Part shown: positions 1 to 6,780 of the stretch, one piece after another
How the letters are laid out: each line of letters opens with the position of its first letter
Numbering within the stretch: the first letter of the stretch is position 1
Virus record (IMG/VR): IMGVR_UViG_3300025132_000377
Span: 1-21,035 of that record
Source: a virus
Direction: 5' to 3' (one strand)
Length of the DNA: 21,035 nt
The notes under the pieces: generated by a model
The model's database searches: none
Seen by the model: the letters and a program-made list of their open reading frames with translations, nothing else
What the model was told of the DNA's origin: nothing
Position numbers and translations under genes: made by a program

Positions 1-1
1 T

Positions 2-136
2 AATCCTACAAGAAAAGGATTGAGAATAAATAAGGATGAATTAAATACCCTTAACAAAGCAATAAGAAAAATATTAGGTGATGAAAATGGAAACAATAAA
101 CAGTATGAAGAAAAGAGTGAAGAACAAATTAGATGA
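2..136 (+). CDS. C-terminal end of an unknown protein (5' end outside window)
   Basis: A reading frame is open from the window edge to a TGA at 134-136 and encodes about 44 residues. The peptide is charged and lysine-rich, with a plausible helical stretch (NKDELNTLNKAIRKILGDE). It ends inside the next gene, overlapping it by about 50 bases, which is longer than the usual 1 to 14 base overlaps here. That makes the call uncertain: it may be the tail of a real upstream gene in the same operon or a chance open frame. No function can be assigned from this fragment. Confidence 0.4.
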   Translation, partial: NPTRKGLRINKDELNTLNKAIRKILGDENGNNKQYEEKSEEQIR

Positions 137-323
137 TGGAGTACACGTTTCTCCAGAAGTATATGAATTATTAACAGAAGCAAGTAATTGGTGGAGTAAT
201 GAATTAGTCAAACAGACTATTCTTAACTTTCAAAGAAGTAAAAGAAATAGAGTTAGTAAAGAAGATGTGCATGAAGCAATGTATTATGAAATGCTGCGAA
301 TGCGTATTGTATGGAGGGGTTAA
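87..323 (+). CDS. Archaeal histone-fold protein (viral histone 1)
   Basis: A 78-residue protein whose residues about 7 to 70 fit the archaeal histone fold. From memory of HMfB, its helix 2 and helix 3 segment aligns without gaps from VSPEVYELL (HMfB VSDDARITL) to RNRVSKEDVHEAM (HMfB RKTIKAEDIELAV), keeping the basic loop before helix 3 and the ED pair at its start. A short helix 1 (SMKKRVKNKL) precedes it. Such proteins form dimers that wrap or bridge DNA. The ATG at 87 is preferred because AGGTGA (76-81) lies 5 bases upstream, the spacing seen at other starts; a GTG at 78 and an ATG at 81 are alternatives. The ligase gene follows after 2 bases. Whether it packages viral DNA or alters host chromatin is not shown by the sequence. 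Confidence 0.68.
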   Translation: METINSMKKRVKNKLDDGVHVSPEVYELLTEASNWWSNELVKQTILNFQRSKRNRVSKEDVHEAMYYEMLRMRIVWRG

Positions 324-325
324 TT

Positions 326-1858
326 ATGACCCTCGCACAATTTGCTAGAATGTGTGAATCGTTTGAGCATAGTAAACCAACAGAAAAGGCTAGAATAATA
401 TCAGAGTCATTAAGTGCGTTTACCAACCCTGCTCAAGTAATATATGTATTATCAGTTGAATATAATACCAATAACATTGGTAGTAGTAGAGCAATTGAAT
501 GGGTAGCAGAATCCATAGAGATATTCAAAGAAGAAGTAGAGATGTATGTTAATACATGGGGTGATTTAGGTGAAGCAATTTATGAACTTGATGAAGGAAA
601 TGAGAAAGATTCGGACATCACAATGACTCAATTTATTGCACTTTTGGAACGCGACTGTTCCTCTATTAACAGTACCTCTTTTACCTTAATAAAAGAAGCA
701 CTTAATAAAATGAGTGCAAGAGAAAAGAAATGGTTTGTGAGGTATTGGTTATCTAAACCTAGAAATGGTTGTAAAGGTAATGTACCCTTAGTAGCCATGT
801 CTAATTATTTTAGTATATCATTAGCAGATATTAAGAAGTATTGTCACTATAATAAAAGACATATAGTATGTAATGATTTATCGAATGGTGTCACACCAGA
901 ATGTAAATTAACACATGGTAATTTCGTATCTCCTATGTTGGCTAAATCATATACAGGAGTGTTACCAACTCAATATTATATTGATGTAAAGTATGACGGT
1001 AATAGATACCAGATACATAAGAAAGGTGAGTCAGTTATTATCTTTAACCGTAAAGGTAAGGTTGTAACAGAACAGTTTCCAGATGTTATGAAAGAAGTAT
1101 TAGATTTACAAGTAGATGATTTCATAATTGATACTGAAATCTATCCTGTTAATACAGATGGAACACCTGCTGAACATAAGGTGTTAGGTAAAAGAGTGCA
1201 TTCAAAAGATAAGGCTAAAGCAGTAGAAGAATGTGCTGTTAAAATGGTAGCGTTTGATTTATTATCATGGAATGGTAGAGTATATCTAGATGATTCGCTA
1301 AGGACTAGACTATATCATTTAGGTGATTTATTACCCGATGAATATATCGCTAAGTCATTTCCTGAATGCACAATACAGTCAGCATATAACCAAGCAATAT
1401 CATTAGGTTTTGAAGGAATAATGGTTAAGGATATGAATATGTCATATGAGCCTAGCAAAAGAAGTAAAGGTTGGTTAAAACATAAACCACCTAGATTTAA
1501 TTATGATGTAGTGATTACATCTGGTTCTTATGGAGAAGGTAAAAGAAATAATGTATTCGGTACATTTGGTATTTCTGTTAAAGACGGTGCAGACTATGTT
1601 ACTGTCGGTAAGGTAGGTACAGGATTTAGTGATGCTGATTTGCTTTGGTTGACTAACGAACTAAGAAAGAACATAGACAGATTTGATGCTAATGAATATT
1701 CTTTCTTACCTAGAGTAGTATTAGAAGTAACTTGTGATTTAGTAACAAATGATGCTAACGGAAATATAGGATTAAGATTTCCACGCTGTATTAGAGTTAG
1801 ACACGATAAGTATGCTTATGACGTAGATACACTATCAAAGTTAAAAGGTGATATGTAA
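326..1858 (+). CDS. lig: ATP-dependent DNA ligase
   Basis: A 510-residue protein with the full motif set of ATP-dependent DNA ligases. It seals nicks through a lysine-AMP intermediate. Residues about 100 to 175 resemble the N-terminal DNA-binding domain. Motif I is KYDGNR with K222 as the adenylated lysine; DTEIY at 269-273 is motif III; VAFDLLSWNG (308-317), EGIMVKD (363-369) and KGWLKHKP (381-388) are the later nucleotidyltransferase motifs; LRFPRCIRVRHDK near the C-terminus is the oligonucleotide-binding domain motif. The length fits archaeal enzymes. An in-frame ATG exists at 311, but GGAGGGG at 313-319 lies 6 bases before the ATG at 326, so 326 is chosen. The stop overlaps the next start as TAATG. 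It probably joins Okazaki fragments made by the polymerase and primase encoded downstream. Confidence 0.95.
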   Translation: MTLAQFARMCESFEHSKPTEKARIISESLSAFTNPAQVIYVLSVEYNTNNIGSSRAIEWVAESIEIFKEEVEMYVNTWGDLGEAIYELDEGNEKDSDITMTQFIALLERDCSSINSTSFTLIKEALNKMSAREKKWFVRYWLSKPRNGCKGNVPLVAMSNYFSISLADIKKYCHYNKRHIVCNDLSNGVTPECKLTHGNFVSPMLAKSYTGVLPTQYYIDVKYDGNRYQIHKKGESVIIFNRKGKVVTEQFPDVMKEVLDLQVDDFIIDTEIYPVNTDGTPAEHKVLGKRVHSKDKAKAVEECAVKMVAFDLLSWNGRVYLDDSLRTRLYHLGDLLPDEYIAKSFPECTIQSAYNQAISLGFEGIMVKDMNMSYEPSKRSKGWLKHKPPRFNYDVVITSGSYGEGKRNNVFGTFGISVKDGADYVTVGKVGTGFSDADLLWLTNELRKNIDRFDANEYSFLPRVVLEVTCDLVTNDANGNIGLRFPRCIRVRHDKYAYDVDTLSKLKGDM

Positions 1859-2331
1859 TGATTAAACCTAATACAATGACCCTTATTGGCGATACTCCTT
1901 ATAATTGTATAAAAATAGAAGATAATATGGCGTATTTGAAGAAGGTAGGTGAGGAAAGTAGGGGCAGGTTCAAGGTAATGAAGGTAGAATTAGTGCCATA
2001 TGTGGATGAGAATGGATTACTTGTAATACCTAAACCAAAACCTGCTTCAAGAAAAAGGATGACTAGGTTTCATTATATGCAGGTCATTAAGGATGAGGTT
2101 GGATTACCTTTATCCCATGACCTAGCATATTTTGTAGCAGAACAGTTGGACTCTATAATTAGAGACCTAGCAGCAAAGGCACAGCAAAATGCTGAGTATA
2201 GAAATGATAGTAGAATTACATCAGCACATTGGTATAATCTACAATTAGGTATGCACCAAGGCAATGGATATTGGCCGAGTCACATAGAACACGCTAAGGA
2301 CTATAAAGAATATCTAACCTACGACACATGA
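1858..2331 (+). CDS. Protein with C-terminal histone fold (viral histone 2)
   Basis: A 157-residue protein. Residues 1 to about 60 form a small, probably beta-rich domain (MTLIGDTPYNCIKI, AYLKKVGEE, FKVMKVELVPY) followed by a proline/lysine linker (KPKPASRKR). Residues about 68 to 131 align without gaps to the archaeal histone HMfB as remembered: MQVIKDEVG against GRIIKDAG in helix 1, LSHDLAYFVAEQL and IRDLAAKA against the start and middle (RDIASEA) of helix 2, and the I of SRIT against KTIK before helix 3. A tail of about 26 residues follows. The combination suggests a DNA- or RNA-binding histone variant with an added domain. The start is supported by AAGGTGAT 6 bases upstream and the TAATG overlap with the ligase. 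The role of the N-terminal domain is unknown. Confidence 0.58.
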   Translation: MIKPNTMTLIGDTPYNCIKIEDNMAYLKKVGEESRGRFKVMKVELVPYVDENGLLVIPKPKPASRKRMTRFHYMQVIKDEVGLPLSHDLAYFVAEQLDSIIRDLAAKAQQNAEYRNDSRITSAHWYNLQLGMHQGNGYWPSHIEHAKDYKEYLTYDT

Positions 2332-2349
2332 GAAGTCAAGTGATGTACA

Positions 2350-2682
2350 ATGTATAATAAAACAATTGACGAAGTAATAAACGAATACGGTGGAGTAGAC
2401 ATAATTACATTTATGTTTTACGCAGAACCGGGGCATAAAGACCTTATAATTCTCAAAGCGGGAATTGAAGATGTCTATGATGGAGTGTATTATATTAGCA
2501 TTTCAGAAATAAATGAAAAACAAGCAAAGGCATATAATGTACATAGAGGATGGAAATTAACATTCATGTTTACAGAAGATATTAAAGAAACTAATATGGC
2601 TAAGTGGTTAGAATCTGGTCTTAAAGAATTAAGAGTTAAGTATGATTTAATTGAAGTAAGGGAGATAGTTGGTAATGTTTAA
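2350..2682 (+). CDS. Unknown protein, 110 aa
   Basis: A 110-residue acidic, soluble protein that I do not recognise. It has alternating hydrophobic strands (VDIITFMFY, KDLIILKAGI, VYYISISEI, WKLTFMFTEDI) and a C-terminal amphipathic helix (KWLESGLKELRVKYDLIEV), suggesting a compact alpha/beta fold. No cysteine pair, signal peptide or membrane segment is present. It starts at an ATG 18 bases after the previous stop with a weak GTGATG ribosome binding site. Its last bases overlap the next gene, so it sits within the same transcription unit. Coding is supported by the closely packed context. Confidence 0.75.
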   Translation: MYNKTIDEVINEYGGVDIITFMFYAEPGHKDLIILKAGIEDVYDGVYYISISEINEKQAKAYNVHRGWKLTFMFTEDIKETNMAKWLESGLKELRVKYDLIEVREIVGNV

Positions 2683-3073
2683 TTCAGACCAACTAACAGG
2701 TATTCTAATTTCATTAGCCAAACCAGAAATCCATGTATCTAGGGCTGATAACACTAACATAGGGTATAGAGTTAGAGTTAGAGTAAACATGAGAGGTGAT
2801 TCATCATTTCTATTAGGGGTTCATAGAACCCTACAACAGAAAGGGATAGATGCTAAATATAAAAGTGAAGAACATAAGAGTAGACCAAGACCAATATTAA
2901 CAGTAGGTGGTTTATTAAATATATGGATGTTATGTGAGTTAATACCAGATAATATACCTGACGCTAAAAATTGTTGGAAGGACTTTAAAGAAGTAGTCAA
3001 TATTATGGATTCCGGTAAACACCATTCACTTGAGGGATTAGAAAGAATATTAGATATAAAAGGTGAATTGTAA
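2675..3073 (+). CDS. LAGLIDADG-like small protein, probably without nuclease activity
   Basis: A 132-residue protein with the layout of a single LAGLIDADG homing-endonuclease domain. An opening helix (LTGILISLAKPEIHV) is followed by strands (IGYRVRVRVNM), a helix (SSFLLGVHRTLQQKG), then YKSEEHKSRPRPILTVGG and a final helix bundle (WKDFKEVVNIM). In active enzymes the opening helix ends in an acidic residue that binds metal. Here that segment reads LTGILISLA and lacks it, so cleavage is unlikely and a DNA-binding role is possible. The ATG at 2675 is chosen over a TTG at 2669, though the spacing from GGGAG is rather long. The family assignment rests on pattern only. Confidence 0.5.
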   Translation: MFNSDQLTGILISLAKPEIHVSRADNTNIGYRVRVRVNMRGDSSFLLGVHRTLQQKGIDAKYKSEEHKSRPRPILTVGGLLNIWMLCELIPDNIPDAKNCWKDFKEVVNIMDSGKHHSLEGLERILDIKGEL

Positions 3074-3315
3074 TGTTCGCTCACCCTAATGAAGATGACG
3101 TAAGACAATTAGAAAATGTGACGTTTGATACACTAAAATCTGGATGTAAAGAATGTGGCTACAAGCACATTGTTTTTCAGACTTGCATTAGTGTAGAACA
3201 CGCATCAAAGGTATTCTTTCTTTTAGTAGAATGCCCTGAATGCAATACAGAATATAAAGATATAATGTTAATAACAAATGTAGATGATGATTATGATAGG
3301 AATGAATACGAATAG
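3073..3315 (+). CDS. Small zinc-ribbon protein
   Basis: An 80-residue protein with two CxxC knuckles, CKEC near residue 25 and CPEC near residue 54, separated by about 26 residues of alternating hydrophobic sequence (HIVFQTCISV, KVFFLLVEC). This is the layout of a zinc ribbon. The C-terminus is acidic (DVDDDYDRNEYE style). The ATG overlaps the previous stop as TAATG and AGGTGA lies 7 bases upstream. Zinc ribbons of this size in viruses often bind nucleic acid or polymerase subunits, but the partner cannot be read from the sequence. Confidence 0.75.
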   Translation: MFAHPNEDDVRQLENVTFDTLKSGCKECGYKHIVFQTCISVEHASKVFFLLVECPECNTEYKDIMLITNVDDDYDRNEYE

Positions 3316-4126
3316 ACCTATAATTATAGTAGGTAAAGAAGGAACAAATAAGAAAGAACAGGCTCTTGATATAATACCTGATGCTATCATTAGATATGCT
3401 GATGAGTATGATATTGATGAGATATTTAGTATACCTTTAGATAGAGGTATCTTAATAGAAGAAGTAAACTACAAACCAAATACTGATTTAATAGTAGATA
3501 CTATTCTTAAGTATAGGGGAACAATTGTATTAACTTCTGCAAACCAAAAAGATATACCTAATAAAATATTAAAACTGTGTAAGATTAAAAGAGCAGGTAA
3601 GTCCTTACTAAGAGAACAAATTAAATTAATTGCTGCTAATTCTGATGAGCCAGAAGAATATACTAAGAATGCTTTTGAGATGATGCACTCATTCTTAAAA
3701 AATAAAGATAGAGAAGATGTTAGATTAAAATTAACTTTAAACAAAACTCCTCCTGTGCAATTGTTAACTTGGTTATCAACTAATATACACCCTGCTAAAT
3801 TAGCATACCTTGATTCAAAGGTAAAATGGAAATGGTCTACTGATTATTTCTATGAGTTATTGGCTTACTCTCATAATGGTGTCTTAACTAAACCTGTTAA
3901 GATACCTAGTAAAAAAGCCTATAATCACGATGCTAGAATATGTACTAAGTTAGGTCTTAAAAGACACGAAGTATATATTCTAAATCAATTAAAACAAGAC
4001 CCTTCTTTTGTTGAATACATGAAGGGCAAATTGAACCATACTCAAAAAAGAATAGCGAAGATACCGGATAAGGTTCGTACTGATAAAGTAAAAGATAAGA
4101 CGGTAACATTAGATAGATGGATGTGA
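3302..4126 (+). CDS. Clamp-loader large-subunit-like protein with degenerate ATPase motifs
   Basis: A 274-residue protein directly before the RFC small-subunit gene. PIIIVGKEGTNKKEQ near the N-terminus looks like a decayed Walker A loop (N and K replace the usual G and S/T). GILIEEV resembles Walker B with EE instead of DE. TIVLTSANQKDIPNKILKLC resembles the sensor-1 region of RFC large subunits. The rest is helical, as in a clamp-loader collar, and the C-terminus TVTLDRWM resembles a PCNA-binding peptide, which archaeal RFC large subunits carry at that place. I infer a non-hydrolysing clamp-loader subunit, functionally comparable to phage T4 gp62. Several starts are possible (3284, 3287, 3293, 3302), none with a clear ribosome binding site; 3302 gives the shortest overlap. 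The assignment is uncertain. Confidence 0.5.
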   Translation: MNTNRPIIIVGKEGTNKKEQALDIIPDAIIRYADEYDIDEIFSIPLDRGILIEEVNYKPNTDLIVDTILKYRGTIVLTSANQKDIPNKILKLCKIKRAGKSLLREQIKLIAANSDEPEEYTKNAFEMMHSFLKNKDREDVRLKLTLNKTPPVQLLTWLSTNIHPAKLAYLDSKVKWKWSTDYFYELLAYSHNGVLTKPVKIPSKKAYNHDARICTKLGLKRHEVYILNQLKQDPSFVEYMKGKLNHTQKRIAKIPDKVRTDKVKDKTVTLDRWM

Positions 4127-4131
4127 ATTAA

Positions 4132-5079
4132 ATGTTATGGACAGAAAAATATAGACCACAAAAATTAGAAGAAATAATAGGACAAGATGTATTTGTTCAA
4201 GATGCAAAGACATGGAAAAATGGTATGCCTAATTTACTATTATACGGTGAAGCAGGTGTAGGTAAAACAGCAGCAGCAGGTGTTGTTGCTAATTTTATAT
4301 TAGGTGCAGAGAAACAAGGTAACTTCTTTGAAATCAATGCGTCTGATGATAGACGTTTAGAGGTTGTTAGAACAACGATTAAAGAAATATCATCGGCTAG
4401 AAAAATAGGTGATGTACCACATAAAGTAATTTTACTTGATGAAATGGATGGTATGACTCCAGATGCACAAAATGCCTTGAAAAGATTAATGGAAAGATAT
4501 AGTGATAATGTACGTTTTATTATTACTTGTAATCATAGACATAAAATAATATATCCACTTCAATCAAGATGTGCAAACTACGGGTTTACTAGATTGACAG
4601 ATACACAAATCCTCTACGGATTGCGTAGAATATTAGATAGAGAATATCCTAGTAAAGGAGATGGAATGGATTGGAAATATCCGGTGGATGAGTTAGAGTT
4701 GGAAGCCTTTATATCCTCTCTTAATGGTGATTTGCGTAGAGGGATTACCGAATTACAGGCATCTGTATCGAGCAATACCCCGTTAAATATACAAATAGAA
4801 AGAATGCTAGAACCATATGAAGAATTGATGGAACACATTCTAAATAAACAATACGAATTAGCACTCAAAAAAACACATGATATGATACATCTATCTTTAG
4901 ATATGAAAACTATATGCAATGGATTACATACAGTATTAGTAACAAACACAACTAAATCATACAATATAGAAACAGCGAAGAAGTTTAAGTATCTTAGAGT
5001 AATAGGTGAAGCAGAATGGAGAAGCAGCAATATGACACCAAAGGTATTAGCCTCTTGGATGATAGGACAGATGATGTAA
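4132..5079 (+). CDS. rfcS: Replication factor C small subunit (clamp loader ATPase)
   Basis: A 315-residue AAA+ ATPase that opens and loads the sliding clamp at primer ends. The N-terminus WTEKYRPQKLEEIIGQ is the RFC-box opening typical of RFC small subunits. Walker A is GEAGVGKT (39-46), Walker B is LLDEMD with D103 and E104, sensor 1 is N134 in IITCNHRHKI, and SRC at 145-147 carries the arginine finger. A helical C-terminal collar follows. The length matches archaeal RfcS (about 310 to 330 residues). The gene follows the large-subunit-like gene by 5 bases, the start being set by TGTGA in front of ATTAAATG. The sliding clamp it would load is encoded about 2.8 kb downstream. Confidence 0.95.
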   Translation: MLWTEKYRPQKLEEIIGQDVFVQDAKTWKNGMPNLLLYGEAGVGKTAAAGVVANFILGAEKQGNFFEINASDDRRLEVVRTTIKEISSARKIGDVPHKVILLDEMDGMTPDAQNALKRLMERYSDNVRFIITCNHRHKIIYPLQSRCANYGFTRLTDTQILYGLRRILDREYPSKGDGMDWKYPVDELELEAFISSLNGDLRRGITELQASVSSNTPLNIQIERMLEPYEELMEHILNKQYELALKKTHDMIHLSLDMKTICNGLHTVLVTNTTKSYNIETAKKFKYLRVIGEAEWRSSNMTPKVLASWMIGQMM

Positions 5080-5080
5080 A

Positions 5081-5338
5081 ATGATATTAGATTTAAATAA
5101 AGATGGTAAAATAGACCAAGAAGATTTTAAGAGAATTATATTTCGTTATGAATGGATAGTATTCTCTGGATTGATGTTGACTATAATACCAATGCTAAAT
5201 GTATTAGGTTATACTAATATAGACTCAGATTTTTTCTGGGCTTTAGCAGGGTTATGTTTAACAATTGAGGGAGTAATAGAGATGTATTACGAACAAAAGC
5301 ATTGGTCTACAATAAAGGAAAACGAGGAAGAAATATGA
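5081..5338 (+). CDS. EF-hand-like, two-helix membrane protein
   Basis: An 85-residue protein. Residues 4 to 15, DLNKDGKIDQED, match a 12-residue EF-hand calcium loop (D1, N3, D5, G6, I8, D12), and FKRI continues as a following helix. Two hydrophobic segments follow, about residues 27 to 45 (IVFSGLMLTIIPMLNVLG) and 51 to 68 (DFFWALAGLCLTIEGVIE), joined by a short polar turn, then a charged tail. It therefore probably sits in the membrane with a single calcium-loop-like cap. It starts 1 base after the clamp-loader stop and overlaps the next small gene by ATGA. Its place in a replication operon is odd. A holin-like or membrane-anchoring role is possible but not shown. Confidence 0.72.
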   Translation: MILDLNKDGKIDQEDFKRIIFRYEWIVFSGLMLTIIPMLNVLGYTNIDSDFFWALAGLCLTIEGVIEMYYEQKHWSTIKENEEEI

Positions 5339-5415
5339 AAGAAACATACACAGAAGAAAATAGCAGACAAACTACTCTTTTAGAATACGGTTTAATTGGG
5401 GTGAACACCGTTTGA
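5335..5415 (+). CDS. Micro-ORF, 26 aa, with a partial PCNA-binding-like motif
   Basis: A 26-residue peptide starting at an ATG that overlaps the previous stop (ATGA), with GAGGAAG a few bases upstream. The peptide contains QTTLLEYG, which meets the first positions of a PCNA-interacting peptide (Q, hydrophobic at 4, aromatic at 7) but lacks the second aromatic residue. The stop/start overlap and ribosome binding site favour translation. No family is recognised. Confidence 0.4.
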   Translation: MKETYTEENSRQTTLLEYGLIGVNTV

Positions 5416-5477
5416 CATGGGAAGAGTATTTTAAAAGATTAAAAAAATATAAAGAAAAAAAGAAAAAATGGAAGTAA
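5412..5477 (+). CDS. Micro-ORF, 21 aa, lysine-rich (TTG start)
   Basis: A 21-residue peptide (TWEEYFKRLKKYKEKKKKWK after the start) beginning at a TTG that overlaps the previous stop as TTGA, with GGGGTGA at 5398-5404 placed 7 bases upstream. It is strongly basic and could form one helix. It ends 4 bases before the next gene. The alternative is that this frame is the remainder of a longer gene joined to the previous micro-ORF before a frameshift. Confidence 0.3.
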   Translation: MTWEEYFKRLKKYKEKKKKWK

Positions 5478-5481
5478 TAAT

Positions 5482-6711
5482 ATGGAAGAAAAAGTAAATA
5501 TGGAAATAGCAAAGGCTGCACAAGTCTTGCAAATGGAAGTGTCTCAAGCAGAGGCAAAATATATGGAGATATGCGAAGCAAACAACCTTAATCCGGTTGA
5601 CGATTGGGCGATTGCATTGTCTCTATTTAGACAATGGTTTAGTGGAGCATACGCATACAAAGATGCACCTAAAGAAGAAAGAACAACTAGTAATTCTCTA
5701 GTTAAAGAAGCATATGGATATTTCATATCTATTGATGCTGCTAGAGATATGGCAGGTATGCAGAATGAAAGAATTAAGAATGAATATCTAAGAGATTCAG
5801 ATAACTCTTATTCTTTGGGTAAAGTTGCAGTAGCAACTGAAACACAAGAAGGTTTTGAAGTTAGTAGAATGTATAAAGGTGAAGAACAAACTAGAACAGT
5901 AGCCGAATTACCTGCTAATAATTTTGAAGTAGATGTTGGTGAATGGATTATACCACTTGATAGTATGGCACAATATTCATCTGGGCCTAATAGTAATTAT
6001 GGTAAACCTTTACCAAAAGAACAATTTAGAATGTCCGGTGTATTTATTGGTATGGTTGATGGTAATGATGGGATTTATTATTTCTCCTATAAAGGTGAAT
6101 CATGTAAATCATTTAACCCTCAAACATTCAAACCTGTACATATGAATGTTATACCAGATAGTAATAAGGCTGATAGAATATACGGATTTAAATCTGGTAC
6201 TTTAGAAAGTCTAACTTACAACGCTGACCTTGCTGACGATGATGATAGGAAGATGTTAGAAAGCAGTATAGAAGATATACAATCTCATTTAATGGAGAAA
6301 GTACCTTCTCATTATTGTTCTCTAGTAGACTTAGACAGGCATCATGCTGAATCACAAGGTAAGGCTTATGCAGAAAGATTTGTTGTAACAGACGGTTCTG
6401 TATCAAGTGTGAACATGACACCTAATTCTTATGGTACTAGAAGAATAACTGTTACTGACCTTAATGCTGACTTTGATTATGAAGGCGGTTCTTGGGCGGG
6501 AACAACTTGTTGGATTCCTAGTAACTTAGAAATTGATTATGGTATTGGTTCTAACATTGTTCTTGTAGGGCGTACCTCACAAGGTAAGTCTCAAGATGGT
6601 GGTGCGGGAGATATTACACTTAATGTAAGCGGTGTACTATGTGTCAATAATAGAGGCGTAGTTGCAGAACCTTACGAAGCAGTAGTTGAAGAAGATTTAG
6701 ATTGGTTCTAG
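5482..6711 (+). CDS. Probable single-stranded DNA-binding protein (OB-fold type)
   Basis: A 409-residue protein with no clear catalytic motif. The last part, about residues 315 to 395, is rich in beta strands with glycine turns (RRITVTDLNADF, TTCWIPSNLEIDYG, SNIVLVGRTSQ, DITLNVSGVLCVNN), which fits an OB fold. The C-terminus is acidic and ends in an aromatic residue (EAVVEEDLDWF), the hallmark of tails by which bacterial and phage single-stranded DNA-binding proteins recruit partners. The N-terminal 70 residues are helical and resemble a small protein-interaction domain. Its place between clamp loader and recombinase/clamp genes supports a role in coating ssDNA. The fold call is an inference; a structural protein is an alternative. 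The start at 5482 has GGAAG upstream; a second ATG lies at 5500. Confidence 0.5.
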   Translation: MEEKVNMEIAKAAQVLQMEVSQAEAKYMEICEANNLNPVDDWAIALSLFRQWFSGAYAYKDAPKEERTTSNSLVKEAYGYFISIDAARDMAGMQNERIKNEYLRDSDNSYSLGKVAVATETQEGFEVSRMYKGEEQTRTVAELPANNFEVDVGEWIIPLDSMAQYSSGPNSNYGKPLPKEQFRMSGVFIGMVDGNDGIYYFSYKGESCKSFNPQTFKPVHMNVIPDSNKADRIYGFKSGTLESLTYNADLADDDDRKMLESSIEDIQSHLMEKVPSHYCSLVDLDRHHAESQGKAYAERFVVTDGSVSSVNMTPNSYGTRRITVTDLNADFDYEGGSWAGTTCWIPSNLEIDYGIGSNIVLVGRTSQGKSQDGGAGDITLNVSGVLCVNNRGVVAEPYEAVVEEDLDWF

Positions 6712-6762
6712 GACTGATTTATCCTATCGGTAGTAGTGTCCGACAAAGAGGTGCAAAGCCTC
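6711..6762 (+). promoter_or_regulatory. Two tandem stem-loops in the leader of the next gene
   Basis: The short gap after the ssDNA-binding-like gene can fold into two hairpins. The first pairs GGAC (6711-6714) with GTCC (6738-6741) around a long loop. The second pairs GAGG (6748-6751) with CCTC (6759-6762) and can be closed by a U-A pair over a GCAA loop, a GNRA tetraloop, with one bulged G. Six A and AAGGAATGA follow, then the start at 6781. There is no T-tract, so it is not a simple terminator; an RNA element affecting translation or processing is possible. Confidence 0.3.
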
Positions 6763-6780
6763 AAAAAAGGAATGATTAAA

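Noticed and set aside
311-325. Upstream ATG start for the ligase at 311
   Set aside because: It would place the ribosome binding site GGAGGGG inside the coding sequence. The ATG at 326 has the proper spacing.
2760-2790. Tandem GTTAGA repeats
   Set aside because: They encode YRVRVRVN in a beta strand and are explained by alternating residues and AGA codon use.
4614-5030. 138-aa open frame on the minus strand within the clamp-loader gene
   Set aside because: It lies entirely inside the well-supported RfcS gene in another frame and shows no recognisable domain.
6748-6768. Intrinsic terminator at the GAGG/CCTC hairpin
   Set aside because: The hairpin is followed by A residues, not T, on the transcribed strand, and the operon continues directly after it.
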